Shown one piece after another: positions 1 through 9,041 of a stretch of 64,000 nucleotides of DNA. The notes below the pieces were generated by a model. It did no database searches, was not told where the DNA came from, and saw nothing but the letters and a program-made list of their open reading frames with translations. The DNA lies in contig CBDATG010000002.1 of the NCBI GenBank assembly GCA_965200145.1, forward strand, positions 434,001-498,000. Reading direction: 5' to 3'. The translations under genes were made by a program, and so were the position numbers. This DNA is from CBDATG01 sp965200145 (GTDB taxonomy: Bacteria; Chloroflexota; Dehalococcoidia; Lucifugimonadales; Lucifugimonadaceae). How positions within the stretch are numbered: position 1 is the stretch's first letter; each line of letters starts with the position of its first letter.

Positions 1-368
1 ACTTCTCCATATTGGTTAACCCCAACAAATGCCCTCTGGAGCGCGCACCGCCATGAACCAGGAACAAATGTTCCCCTCACCCAGAACTGCGGTGTGGTGA
101 GGCCGTATGGAACATGAGCAGCGTGCCCTCGGATCTCATTGAGAACCACATACGGTAGTTTCGGCATCCTATCCTCATCTATGTTAATAGACGCGCTTGT
201 TCTCACGCTCCAATGCGGTCGCCGCTCGCACGGGTCGACATCCGAACCGGGGAGCGGCACACATGGTTCAGTGATACGCGCCTCTTCCTCACCTGCTTGG
301 AAACACGCGACGACGAGAAGCAACAGGCATGACATGCCGATGGTGAGTAGCATTTGTAACTTATTCAT
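1..368 (-). CDS. Secreted lipoprotein, family A (N-terminal part, cut by window edge)
   Basis: About 122 residues are visible and the frame runs off the left edge. The first 22 residues form a lipoprotein signal with lipobox V-V-A-C (C22). A segment C-x-P-x-PGS-x-VDPC-x-RR follows, shared with the three genes upstream in the same operon (361-4178). Its ATG overlaps the end of the preceding gene by 8 bp (361-368), so translation is probably coupled. The protein is probably anchored to the outer face of the membrane. The family is not one I recognise and I assign no function. Confidence 0.8.
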   Translation of the reverse strand, partial: MNKLQMLLTIGMSCLLLLVVACFQAGEEEARITEPCVPLPGSDVDPCERRPHWSVRTSASINIDEDRMPKLPYVVLNEIRGHAAHVPYGLTTPQFWVRGTFVPGSWRCALQRAFVGVNQYGE

Positions 369-1677
369 CTGACTCCTCGCTTTCTGGTGTTGGAGCGGTT
401 GCTGTGGCCGTCGGCTCGTCGCCGAGCGCGGAGACGGGGGTGGCGGTGTCTTCCAGGCCGCCGGGGATTCTGACACCGCCGGCGACACGCGTGGCGATGA
501 TGTCGTTGACCGTGAGTCCAGCTGGGTTAGGGTCGTTTTCGCCTGGGACCGGGGGTGGACTCGTCGGTGTCGCATTGAGCCGTTCTATTGATGTCGTACT
601 GAAAATGAAGTCGCTCAGACCGGTGGGACCAGCATCAAGGGCCATTCGGGCCGCCGGCTGGTCTCTTACGTCAATGCGAGTGGTAATGCGTCCCTGCGTC
701 ATTTCGACCAGATCACGGTGGGCATCTTTCACAATCGACCGGAAGTCGTCAAGTGTCTGTTCCACGCGTGACAGGTTTACGTCGAAGTTTTCGGGCGAAC
801 TGCTTCGTAGCACAGTTTGTTTTAACCGACTTACTACCACCACCTCGCCGTCTTCCCTCAGTTGGACATCCCAGCGGCCGACAATGTCCCACGCCAAGGC
901 GCCTAGGTCTCTCGGTCCGCCTAGGGAAAATATCCACTCAACGCCTTCGATGCCGGTCGCCCGCAAACTGTCAACGCCGACCTTCCACCGGTCGGCACCG
1001 CAGGCTGGTTCGTCACCTGAGATCCTGCACGGTTGAACCCTAGTGTTCACCGTCAATCGATTCGGGCCGCCTCCTACGAGATACTCATTGACCGCTATAT
1101 CAACGAAGCAATGAGAATCTCCGCGTTGCAGCGACTCGCTCCAGCCATCGTTGTATGAGCTGATCATCTTTAGCTCGAATTCTGCGTTTCCGCAACGGAT
1201 GGAACCGGGGATTACGATGGCGCGAACGATAAATTGTGGCGCAGACGTAGGACTATCGGTAATGATGACGAGGTCTCGCAGAGTCCAGAAGACATCGGGA
1301 ATCACGAATGAAACTGCACGAAACGGGTTATGATATTCCCAAGTGTCTCGGCGCGAGCATGGGTCAACCCCTGAGCCTGGGTATGGAACGCACGGGGGCA
1401 CAATGACGTTGAGTTGTTGGCTCGGACGAGGCGTAGGAGTCAACGCCGGGGCGATGTCCGATTGCGACGTTGGCGGATCTGTCGGATTGGCACCTGCCTC
1501 AATCTCTGACTGCGCGAAAACGTCGGTCGAGATTCCACGTATCGAGCCCGTCGTAGGTTGGGGGATCGCGGTGGCAGTCGGATCCGGCAACGAACCGCAC
1601 GCCGCGGCGAACAACAAGCACGTCGTGACGGCGGCCACCACCAGATTGCGGGCTGAACCATTGGCGTTTTTTACCAT
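361..1677 (-). CDS. Secreted lipoprotein, family A
   Basis: A 438-residue protein with a lipoprotein signal (lipobox F-A-A-A-C, C27) and a Pro/Thr-rich linker. The body shares several blocks with its tandem neighbours: CVPYPGS-x-VDPC-x-RRDTW near residue 95, a V-N-E-Y-L/I segment, a F/I-EG-V-EWI block, an EDGEVVVV strand, and NDIIATRVAGG near the C-terminus. A Thr/Glu-rich tail follows. The ATG at 1677 has GAGGA about 8 bases upstream. It belongs to a minus-strand run of four paralogues separated by 48 bp or less, or overlapping. Surface location is inferred from the lipobox. No known domain is recognised. Confidence 0.85.
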   Translation of the reverse strand: MVKNANGSARNLVVAAVTTCLLFAAACGSLPDPTATAIPQPTTGSIRGISTDVFAQSEIEAGANPTDPPTSQSDIAPALTPTPRPSQQLNVIVPPCVPYPGSGVDPCSRRDTWEYHNPFRAVSFVIPDVFWTLRDLVIITDSPTSAPQFIVRAIVIPGSIRCGNAEFELKMISSYNDGWSESLQRGDSHCFVDIAVNEYLVGGGPNRLTVNTRVQPCRISGDEPACGADRWKVGVDSLRATGIEGVEWIFSLGGPRDLGALAWDIVGRWDVQLREDGEVVVVSRLKQTVLRSSSPENFDVNLSRVEQTLDDFRSIVKDAHRDLVEMTQGRITTRIDVRDQPAARMALDAGPTGLSDFIFSTTSIERLNATPTSPPPVPGENDPNPAGLTVNDIIATRVAGGVRIPGGLEDTATPVSALGDEPTATATAPTPESEESDE

Positions 1678-1725
1678 TACGTAATCCTCGCTTTCAACAC
1701 TAGTCGTTGGATTGGTATGCGGCCA

Positions 1726-3039
1726 TCATCGCACCAACGTCCTGCGGCGTTGGATTGCAGTTTCTGGCGCGGGTGTGTCTTCCAGCTCGGGTGTCGCGAT
1801 GGGATCGGGATGCGCCGTTGCGGTTGGTTCTGCTGTGGGCTCCGTCGTTGCCGTTGACGCGTCGCCGAGCGCGGATGCCGGTGTTGGAGTGTCTTCCATG
1901 CCGCTGGGGATTCTGACGCCGCCGGCGACTCTGGTGGCGATGATGTCGTTGATGCGCAGGCCGTCGGGGTTCGGGTTGTCTCCTCCTGGGCTAGGAGGAG
2001 GCTTTGATACGGTATAGTCAACGCCTTCGACAGCTTTGATCTGACCGATGTAATCGTCAAGCGCGGCCTCAGTGGCTTCGCTTGCTGCAAACGGCAGTGG
2101 GTTACCATAGAAATCGAGGCCGGTTCCTATTCTCCCGCCAGTCATTGCGTAGTAATTGGTGTGGGCGCTCTTGACCTTAGCTCTATAATCGGTCAGAGTT
2201 GATTCCGTCCTGGACGCGTTGATCGCCGCAAATTCAGGAAGGCTCATCGTATCGTAAAATTGCCTCAAATAATTCACGACCACGACTTCACCGTCGTCTC
2301 TCTTCTGAACGTCTAGATGCCAATAGAGTCTCCAAGCGGCATGCGCTGGGTTGGTGGGACCAGTGAGGAAAGCGATCCACTCCACACCTTCAAACTTGTT
2401 GGCGAAGATGTCCTCTTCAGCCCTGAGTCTTTCACCAGTGTAATTGTAGGGCCAAACGCCCATGTTGATCTGCAACCGCGCCGGTCCCACTCCTATGATG
2501 TACTCGTTGATTGCCAAATCTACGAAGCATTGCGTATACTCGTACATTCGAGAAGGAGCTTCGCTTTCGACCCAGCTGAATGACCCAAATGAATCCAATT
2601 TCGCACATCTCGTCGTGCCTGGAATCGGAATCATTCGAACAACGATTTGAGGAGCGAACGCCGCTGATCCGTCGTTGAGCCTCATGTATGATTCCTCAAG
2701 CGACGGTGCTTCGTCCAGCAGCGTCCATTGGCTCGAAATGTAGTGGCTCGTCAGGAGGTCCCAAGTGTCACGTCGTTCACTGGGGTCCACTGACGAGCCG
2801 GGGTACGGGATGCAGGCCGGTATCACACGATCAAGAAAGTCGCTGGCATCAGATTCGTCGACCTCGGAGGCCGACTCCTGAATCTCGTATGTTTGTCCCA
2901 GAATCGTCTCTGTGGTCGGTGGGATTGCAATCGTTGACTCCGGCGGCGGATCGGGACGGTCGCCGATGCCGCAAGCACTGAGTGTAAGGATCATCGCACA
3001 AAGTACGACGAAGGTCAATGCGATTTTGTATGGATTCAT
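1726..3039 (-). CDS. Secreted lipoprotein, family A
   Basis: A 437-residue paralogue of the genes at 361-1677 and 3036-4178. The signal peptide ends in lipobox T-L-S-A-C (C23). The protein keeps the CIPYPGSSVDP-x-ERRDTW block (one Cys of the pair is replaced by Ser), VDLAINEYIIGVGPARL, KFEGVEWI, DGEVVVV and NDIIATRVAGG. Its Pro/Thr/Glu-rich tail is longer than in the sister genes and ends in a basic RRR stretch. The ATG overlaps the stop of the upstream gene in an ATGA arrangement (3036-3039). The function is unknown. An envelope location is inferred from the lipobox. Confidence 0.85.
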   Translation of the reverse strand: MNPYKIALTFVVLCAMILTLSACGIGDRPDPPPESTIAIPPTTETILGQTYEIQESASEVDESDASDFLDRVIPACIPYPGSSVDPSERRDTWDLLTSHYISSQWTLLDEAPSLEESYMRLNDGSAAFAPQIVVRMIPIPGTTRCAKLDSFGSFSWVESEAPSRMYEYTQCFVDLAINEYIIGVGPARLQINMGVWPYNYTGERLRAEEDIFANKFEGVEWIAFLTGPTNPAHAAWRLYWHLDVQKRDDGEVVVVNYLRQFYDTMSLPEFAAINASRTESTLTDYRAKVKSAHTNYYAMTGGRIGTGLDFYGNPLPFAASEATEAALDDYIGQIKAVEGVDYTVSKPPPSPGGDNPNPDGLRINDIIATRVAGGVRIPSGMEDTPTPASALGDASTATTEPTAEPTATAHPDPIATPELEDTPAPETAIQRRRTLVR

Positions 3040-4178
3040 TCCATCGCACCTCCGGCGACTCTGGTGGCGATGATGTCGTTGACAGTGAGTCCATCGGGAT
3101 TCAGTCCGTTTTCGTCCGGCGCAGGCGGCGGCCAGGTCAAGGTGTGTTCGGTTGCATCAATCACCTTGATCTCGCTGATGTACTTGACGAGAGATTCATT
3201 AGTGGCATCCTGGGCGAGTGAAGGTAACGGATTCCCGTTTATGTCGTTGCCAACGAAAATCCGTCCTCCGGTCGTCTCAAAGAACTTCTGGTAAGCGGAA
3301 TTCGCTTCGCGCCTGTATTCGGACAACGTCACCTCAGCACGCTCCAAGTTGATGCTCCTGAACTCTGGCTGACTGGCTAACATGTAGTCCTTCTTCTCCC
3401 AGGACACAACGACAACAGTTCCATCTTCACGCATCTGAAGGTCCTGAAGCCAACCTATGCGCCACGAAGCATTGTTCGGATCCCATGGGGCGTTGAGAGT
3501 GATGATCCATTCCCACCCTTCAAAGCGGTCCCCGAACACCCGTGCCTCCCTGTCCAGCCCATCTTGATCATAGTTCGGAATCCAAACCCCAATGTCTATG
3601 GTAAGTCTAGCAGGACCCGAATTAACGATGTACTCGTTCACGGCAAGGTCAACCCAGCAATGAGTGTGATCAAAAGGTCCTTCTCGGTTGCCATCGACGG
3701 CCGAGAAACTCGTCCCGAATGAACTAACGGTGCCACATCTTGTCGTGCCAGGAATCGGGATGGCGCGCACGACGAAATGGGGAGCCGAGTTGTACGCCTC
3801 GATGTCAATAATGGAGAGATATACGTCTTGCATTGAGGGGGCGGGTTGAATCAACTCGTACTCAACCTGCGTGTAAGGGTCGATCGGCGGCCAAGTGTCA
3901 CGTCGTTCACACGGGTCAACGTTCGATCCCGGGTATGGCGTGCACGGCGGCACGATGACGTTGAGGATTTCCGACTCAAGTGCAGGTGATTGCTCGGTCG
4001 CTCGTGCGATTGAGTTCTCGCTATCTGACGCCAACGAGCTCTCGGTCCGCGGCACGATCGTTGCCTCATGCTCAGGTGTGAAGGAGGTCTCGACGGTCGC
4101 GCATCCGAATAACACGAGGATCAAGAGCGGACACAGTAGCGCGTGTCGAAGCAAGGATAGTTTGCACAACTGACTCAT
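3036..4178 (-). CDS. Secreted lipoprotein, family A, short tail
   Basis: I chose the ATG at 4178 (380 residues), although the frame is open to 4250. From 4178 the protein starts with a compact lipoprotein signal (lipobox V-L-F-G-C, C26); the upstream extension would bury it. The family A blocks CTPYPGSNVDPCERRDTW, VDLAVNEYIV and FEGWEWI are present. The protein stops right after TRVAGG, where the sister proteins carry a Pro/Thr-rich tail of some tens of residues. The stop is fused to the next gene's start (ATGA), so the tail may have been lost when the genes were brought together. This is the first gene of the visible operon. Confidence 0.83.
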   Translation of the reverse strand: MSQLCKLSLLRHALLCPLLILVLFGCATVETSFTPEHEATIVPRTESSLASDSENSIARATEQSPALESEILNVIVPPCTPYPGSNVDPCERRDTWPPIDPYTQVEYELIQPAPSMQDVYLSIIDIEAYNSAPHFVVRAIPIPGTTRCGTVSSFGTSFSAVDGNREGPFDHTHCWVDLAVNEYIVNSGPARLTIDIGVWIPNYDQDGLDREARVFGDRFEGWEWIITLNAPWDPNNASWRIGWLQDLQMREDGTVVVVSWEKKDYMLASQPEFRSINLERAEVTLSEYRREANSAYQKFFETTGGRIFVGNDINGNPLPSLAQDATNESLVKYISEIKVIDATEHTLTWPPPAPDENGLNPDGLTVNDIIATRVAGGAME

Positions 4179-4514
4179 CGTGGTCCATACCTTGCCGAAT
4201 GGCACCTGCGATGGGCAGACCGTAACGTGCACGCTCCGATCCTGCCGCATCGGTTGGCGCGTCCTATATCTTCGTTAGTCTTTGCTGGGCTGGTTTCCAT
4301 GTTGACTGCTTTGTCCTAGTGGGTGCAATCCTGCACTCAGACACTCGCTTGTAAGGGTAGACGCACGACCTATCCAAAAAGTTCCCGCTCGGTTTCGCGA
4401 CTCGGATTCCAACTGACTTGATCCTGCATCGGATCGCGTTCGCGCTTATCATGCTAACCACGCGCGCCGTGTGTTGCGTGCCCATATCCACCCTTGCCGC
4501 AAGGACTGCCCGCC
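4179..4514. other. Divergent intergenic region
   Basis: 336 bp separate the start of the minus-strand lipoprotein operon from the plus-strand NHL gene. It must hold the promoters for both directions. I found no convincing paired -35/-10 boxes; TATCAT near 4448 is the closest to a plus-strand -10. AAGGA at 4501-4505 is the ribosome-binding site of the NHL gene. No conserved small ORF or RNA gene was recognised. Confidence 0.5.
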
Positions 4515-5489
4515 ATGACCAACTCCGCTGCTTCTGTTACTGCTGACACCGTGTTCGAGCCTGTGCCGCATTGGCCTAAGCTGCCTATGGGTGTTTCCTT
4601 CTATGGGGACGCTACGTCAGTGGCTGTTGACTCGCAGGACAATGTGTATGTGTTCAATCGGGGGACGGATCCGCTTTGCGTGTTCAGCCCTGATGGGGAT
4701 CTGGTTCGGACTATGTTGCATGGGACGGTGACTCGTCCGCATGGGATTGAGATTGATGCTGATGACAACATCTATGTTGTTGACGATGATGGTCATTACG
4801 TTCGCAAGTTCGATGTTGAGGGTGTTGAGCAGTTCACGATTGGCACACCCGGCGTGCCTTGCGAGTGGCAGAGCGACGGATACTTCAATCGTCCGACCGA
4901 TATTGCGATACACCCGACGACGGGTGAGCTGTTCGTGTCAGACGGTTACGGCAACTCTCGTGTGCATCGGTTTGATCCTGATGGCAAGCACATGCTTTCC
5001 TGGGGCGAGCCAGGTACTGGGGATGGGCAGTTCAGCCTGCCTCACAACATATCCATGCTTGGCGAGGATTGGGTGATCGTTGCGGACCGCGAGAATTTCC
5101 GTGTTCAGATTTTCACGCTTGATGGGGAGTATGTTGATCAGTGGCACATCCACCATCCGATGTCGGTAACGGAGGGCAAGGGTGGTGACACGAGCATCTA
5201 CATTGGCGAGATGATTCCGCCGCCGGTGCAGCGGGGTGTTCCGAATCTGGGCGCGCGAGTGTCGGTGCTGACGGCGGATGGCGAGCTGTTGCACAGGTTA
5301 GGCGCGCCGTTGCCGGGAATGGCAGTAGATCAGTTCACCGCGCCGCACGGTGTGTCTACCGACTCGGAGGGCAATCTGTACGTTGCAGAGGTGGCATACA
5401 CGAACTACTACTCAAACCCGGACAACTGCGGTATGGCGGAGCCGCCGCGTGGCGAGATAGTGAGTCTGCGCAAGTGGCGCAGGGTGTAG
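4515..5489 (+). CDS. NHL-repeat beta-propeller protein (peptidyl-hydroxyglycine lyase-like)
   Basis: A 324-residue protein built from NHL repeats: VAVDSQDNVYVFNRG, the PHGIEIDADDNIYVVDDDGH strand set, HPTTGELFVSDGYGNSRVHRF, and SLPHNI followed by VADRENFRVQIF. This pattern is typical of the propeller related to peptidyl-alpha-hydroxyglycine alpha-amidating lyase. The family's enzymatic role in bacteria is mostly unproven. No signal peptide is evident. The ATG at 4515 has AAGGA 9 bases upstream and is preferred over the in-frame TTG at 4494. A close paralogue lies inverted at 6925-7842. A DNA methyltransferase gene begins 31 bp downstream. Confidence 0.85.
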   Translation: MTNSAASVTADTVFEPVPHWPKLPMGVSFYGDATSVAVDSQDNVYVFNRGTDPLCVFSPDGDLVRTMLHGTVTRPHGIEIDADDNIYVVDDDGHYVRKFDVEGVEQFTIGTPGVPCEWQSDGYFNRPTDIAIHPTTGELFVSDGYGNSRVHRFDPDGKHMLSWGEPGTGDGQFSLPHNISMLGEDWVIVADRENFRVQIFTLDGEYVDQWHIHHPMSVTEGKGGDTSIYIGEMIPPPVQRGVPNLGARVSVLTADGELLHRLGAPLPGMAVDQFTAPHGVSTDSEGNLYVAEVAYTNYYSNPDNCGMAEPPRGEIVSLRKWRRV

Positions 5490-5520
5490 GCGTGGTCGCA
5501 GGGCGAACGGATTCGCGCTC

Positions 5521-6897
5521 ATGGCTGAGGCACGAGTAGCGGACTCGCCCGCGACCCGACAGGAGCGGTTGTTGTCGATGCCGCCCGGCAGGCGATTGGC
5601 GGCTCGCAACGGCGCGTCGACCAACCGTGCCAACGCGTTGCGTGCCGAGGATGCGGCGGTGCATGACTGGTACCGCTTCGTGCTGTCGTTCCCGCCGCAT
5701 CTGGTCGCAGAGTATCTGTCGAGGTTTGACATCGCGTCAGACAGCGTCGTACTGGATCCGTTTTGCGGTACTGGCACGACGCTTGTAGAGGCTAAGAAGC
5801 GCGGTGTGTCGAGCGTCGGCTTAGAGGCGATGCCGATGACGGCGTTTGCAGCGGCAACGAAGGTAGATTGGGCTTGCGACCCAGAGCTGTTGGTTGACCA
5901 TACGGAACATGTGGCTACTGTTGCATTGGATGACCTAGCCGCGCAGGGGATTTCCGACGGGCCGGGTAACCGCGATGTTGACGAACAACGGTTGCGTCGA
6001 TTAGCCCCTGACCAAGAGCGGTTGGTGTTCAAGGATGCGATCAGTCCGTTGCCGTTGCACAAGACACTCGTTCTGCTTGCCGCGCTAGACAGGGAGTTGT
6101 GCGCGGAGGTTGATCAACATGCGAGGCTTGCGCTGGCATCTACCATTGTTGAAACGGCATCCAACCTGAAGTTTGGTCCGGAAGTGGGGGTCGGAAAGGT
6201 GAAGTGTGATGCGCCAGTAGTGTCGGCATGGTTGAGCCGCGTGAGACGGATGGCGGCTGACCTTGAGACGGTTGCGGGTAATGACACGACTGCCGAAGTC
6301 CGTGTTGCGGATGCGCGCGCGGTTGATGCCAATGTGGCACCCGGCAGTGTTGATGCGGTTATTACATCGCCGCCGTATCCGAACGAGAAGGATTACACGC
6401 GTACGGTCAGGCTGGAGGCGGTGCTGCTTGGATTCCTCCGGGACAGATCGAGTCTGCGTTCCGTCAAGGATGGGCTGTTGCGCTCCAATACACGCAATGT
6501 CTTCAAAGGTGACGATGATGGCGCGCTAGTCAGGGATCGGAGTGAGGTCGTTGGGATCGCCAGGCAGATTGAGAACAAGCGTATTGAGCTTGGCAAGACA
6601 TCGGGGTTTGAGAAGCGGTATGCATTAGTGACGATGGAGTACTTCGGTGGGATGCTGAGACACTTGCGCTCAATGAAGCCGGTGTTGAGACAGAACGCGC
6701 GTCTGGCGTACGTCGTGGGCGATCAGGCGTCCTACTTCAGGGTGCCGATACCGACGGGCGAGATTCTGGAAGGACTGGCGGCGGCTGAGGGTTACGTTGT
6801 AGAGGGTCGGGAACTGTTCAGGACACGGTTTGCGACTGCGACGGGCGAGCCGTTGCGTGAAGAGGTTCTGGTGTTGGGCGCGCCGTCTTCGTCATGA
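5521..6897 (+). CDS. Orphan DNA methyltransferase
   Basis: A 458-residue protein with an AdoMet-binding motif DPFCGTGTT (residues 79-87) and a catalytic motif SPPYPNEKDY (283-292). SPPY is typical of N4-cytosine or N6-adenine DNA methylases. Motif I precedes motif IV with about 200 residues between, unlike the beta-class gene at 42612. No restriction endonuclease gene is adjacent, so it may be solitary or regulatory. It lies between two oppositely oriented NHL paralogues. The start is the first ATG of the frame, with a weak ribosome-binding site. Target sequence and base are unknown. Confidence 0.85.
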   Translation: MAEARVADSPATRQERLLSMPPGRRLAARNGASTNRANALRAEDAAVHDWYRFVLSFPPHLVAEYLSRFDIASDSVVLDPFCGTGTTLVEAKKRGVSSVGLEAMPMTAFAAATKVDWACDPELLVDHTEHVATVALDDLAAQGISDGPGNRDVDEQRLRRLAPDQERLVFKDAISPLPLHKTLVLLAALDRELCAEVDQHARLALASTIVETASNLKFGPEVGVGKVKCDAPVVSAWLSRVRRMAADLETVAGNDTTAEVRVADARAVDANVAPGSVDAVITSPPYPNEKDYTRTVRLEAVLLGFLRDRSSLRSVKDGLLRSNTRNVFKGDDDGALVRDRSEVVGIARQIENKRIELGKTSGFEKRYALVTMEYFGGMLRHLRSMKPVLRQNARLAYVVGDQASYFRVPIPTGEILEGLAAAEGYVVEGRELFRTRFATATGEPLREEVLVLGAPSSS

Positions 6898-6924
6898 CGG
6901 CGGTTTGAGGCACCCGCGCGCCGC

Positions 6925-7842
6925 CTACCCTGTCTTTGCCCATTTGCGTAGGCTTACTACCTCCCTTGGTGGTGTTTGCGCTGATCCGTAGGCGGTGTAG
7001 GAGACTTCTGCTACGTAGACTGCGCCTGTGGAGTCGGTGGCTAGTCCGTGCGGTGCTAGCAGTTGGTTGGGATGTTGGCCGCCGTGGGCGTCTCCGAACT
7101 CGTCGATCTCGTCTAGGTCTGAGTTGAGAACTGCGACTCGTCGTCCTAGGTTTCTCACGCCTTCCTGCACGGGTGGTGGACCGGCTTCTGCGACATAGAT
7201 GTTCGGATCGCCTGGCCTGCCGTTTGAGATTGCGATGGGTCGGTGCATGTGCTTTTGGCCTAGGAACTCTCCGGTGAGCGAAAAGACTTGCAGGCGGAAG
7301 TTTTCGCGGTCTGCTACGACTATGGTGTCGCCGTTGAGGCATATGTTGTGCGGCAGGCTGAACTGTCCGTCTAGCGCGCCCGGCTCGCCCCAAGACTGGA
7401 TGTGGATGCCCTCGGAGTCGTAGCGGTGTACGCGGGAGTTTCCGTATCCGTCGCTGATGTATACATCGCCGTTTGTGGGATGCACCACGATGTCGGTTGG
7501 TCTGTTGAAGGGGTCGCCCTGTTGCCATCGGGCGGCTTCGCCTCTGGTACCCAATCTGTACTGCAACTCGCCTTCCGTAGTGCGTTTGTCTACGAATTGC
7601 CCCTCGTCGTCTGCGAGAAAGAGATTGTCGTCGCCGTCGATGTAGATGGCGTGTGGTCGGTCGAACTCGCCTTCGCCCCAAGATTCGATGAAGTTGCCAT
7701 CAACATCGAAGACTACGAGCGGCCAGTTGCCGCGGTTGAAGACGTATACGTGGTCTTGTGAATCGACAGCCACCGACGTGGCTTCCTTGAAAGTCATCGG
7801 GTGCGGCAGTTTCGCCCAGTAGGGAACAGGTTCGTATGGCAT
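6925..7842 (-). CDS. NHL-repeat beta-propeller protein (peptidyl-hydroxyglycine lyase-like)
   Basis: A 305-residue paralogue of the gene at 4515-5489, recognisable by VAVDSQDHVYVFNRG, HPTNGDVYISDGYGNSRVHRY, SLPHNI, VADRENFRLQVF and the closing VVSLRKWA segment. Both proteins begin with an EPVP-x-W-x-KLP segment. They therefore share one ancestor and were probably duplicated locally. No secretion signal is seen. It is transcribed toward the methyltransferase gene and diverges from the alcohol dehydrogenase at 7988. The substrate is unknown. Confidence 0.85.
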   Translation of the reverse strand: MPYEPVPYWAKLPHPMTFKEATSVAVDSQDHVYVFNRGNWPLVVFDVDGNFIESWGEGEFDRPHAIYIDGDDNLFLADDEGQFVDKRTTEGELQYRLGTRGEAARWQQGDPFNRPTDIVVHPTNGDVYISDGYGNSRVHRYDSEGIHIQSWGEPGALDGQFSLPHNICLNGDTIVVADRENFRLQVFSLTGEFLGQKHMHRPIAISNGRPGDPNIYVAEAGPPPVQEGVRNLGRRVAVLNSDLDEIDEFGDAHGGQHPNQLLAPHGLATDSTGAVYVAEVSYTAYGSAQTPPREVVSLRKWAKTG

Positions 7843-7987
7843 GTGTCAGGTCGCTTCCTTTCTCGCGGGGTTACCGAGTCTGCGGCGGGTGATGCGATGT
7901 AGTGTAGTCATGTTACACGGGATTCGCGGTGTGTTGGGCGCGACATTGCGCGCCGCGGTCGCGTCCCGTGTTAGATTGATATGCGAT

Positions 7988-9019
7988 ATGCGAGCTATAC
8001 GACTCCATGGTTACAACGACATACGGTTCGAGGACATACCTGTTCCTGAGCCGGCGGATGGCGATGCGCTGATCGAGGTGTCACGCACTAGTATCTGCGC
8101 GACGGACATCGAGGTTTGGCAGAGCCCGTTGCGGTTCGGTGGCGAAGATGACGGTCCGCTGGTGATGGGACACGAGATTGGCGGGACTGTCGTCGATGTG
8201 CGCGGTGATGCCGATGTTGCACCCGGCACGCGTGTCGTGGTCAACAACGTGCTGACCTGCCGTGAATGCTTCTGGTGCATCCGCGGATCGCAAGCGACCT
8301 GCCCGAAGATGCGCGTGGCAGGACTCTCGGCGGATGGCGGATTGGCGGAGTATCTGGTTTGGCCGTCCACTCACGTTGTGCCACTGTCGGATGAAGTCGA
8401 CGACGATGTTGCGCCGTTGCTGGAGCCGACGACTGTGGCAGTGCACGCGGCGAGGCGGTCTGGGATCAAGCCCGGTGACAAGGTTGCGGTGCTTGGTTGC
8501 GGCACTGTTGGGATGCTCACGGTGCAGGTCGCAGCGGCGGCAGGGGCGGCCGTCATAGCGGTTGATGTGCGGGAACAGAGCTTGGAGTTGGCGCAACAGC
8601 TGGGCGCGAGTGCCGCGGTTGACGCGTCAAACGCGGACGTGGCGGAAGCGTTGCGTGAACTGACAGATGGCATCGGTCCGGACATCGTCTTCGAGGCGTC
8701 AGGAGTGCCATCGGTTCCGCCGACTGCAATTGCGGCAACGCGACCTGGCGGAGCGACAGTACTCGTCGGCATCTATGGTCACTCGACAGAGTTTGACTTC
8801 AGCGATATCGTGCTGGGGGAGAAGACGGTGATCGGCACGGTTGCAGCGGGTCCCGGGGATATGGCGGCGGCTCGCTCCATGGTTGAGTCCGGGGCAGTGA
8901 ATGTGAAACCGCTAATCACAGATGTGATCGGCATCGAACGCGCCATTCCGGATGGGTTTGAGCGGATGCTCAAGCCGCAGAAGGACGTTTATCGTATCGT
9001 GGTATCTCCGAGACCATAG
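7988..9019 (+). CDS. Zinc-dependent alcohol/polyol dehydrogenase (MDR family)
   Basis: From the ATG at 7988 the protein has 343 residues, the usual length for sorbitol/threonine-dehydrogenase-like MDR enzymes. The frame extends upstream to 7841, but that part is not MDR-like. Catalytic zinc ligands are C37 and H62-E63 (GHE). The structural zinc site is C91-x2-C94-x2-C97-x7-C105. The Rossmann motif is VLGCGTVG near 167-174. It should oxidise an alcohol or sugar with NAD(P)+. The DUF4432 gene that follows (22 bp away), the reductase and the amidohydrolase suggest one sugar-type catabolic operon (inference). Confidence 0.92.
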   Translation: MRAIRLHGYNDIRFEDIPVPEPADGDALIEVSRTSICATDIEVWQSPLRFGGEDDGPLVMGHEIGGTVVDVRGDADVAPGTRVVVNNVLTCRECFWCIRGSQATCPKMRVAGLSADGGLAEYLVWPSTHVVPLSDEVDDDVAPLLEPTTVAVHAARRSGIKPGDKVAVLGCGTVGMLTVQVAAAAGAAVIAVDVREQSLELAQQLGASAAVDASNADVAEALRELTDGIGPDIVFEASGVPSVPPTAIAATRPGGATVLVGIYGHSTEFDFSDIVLGEKTVIGTVAAGPGDMAAARSMVESGAVNVKPLITDVIGIERAIPDGFERMLKPQKDVYRIVVSPRP

Positions 9020-9041
9020 TCCGAGTAAGGCATTCCCCAAC

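Noticed and set aside
404..1036. Long plus-strand ORF (210 aa) opposite a lipoprotein gene
   Set aside because: It mirrors the real minus-strand gene, has low-complexity Ser/Arg composition and no start signal.
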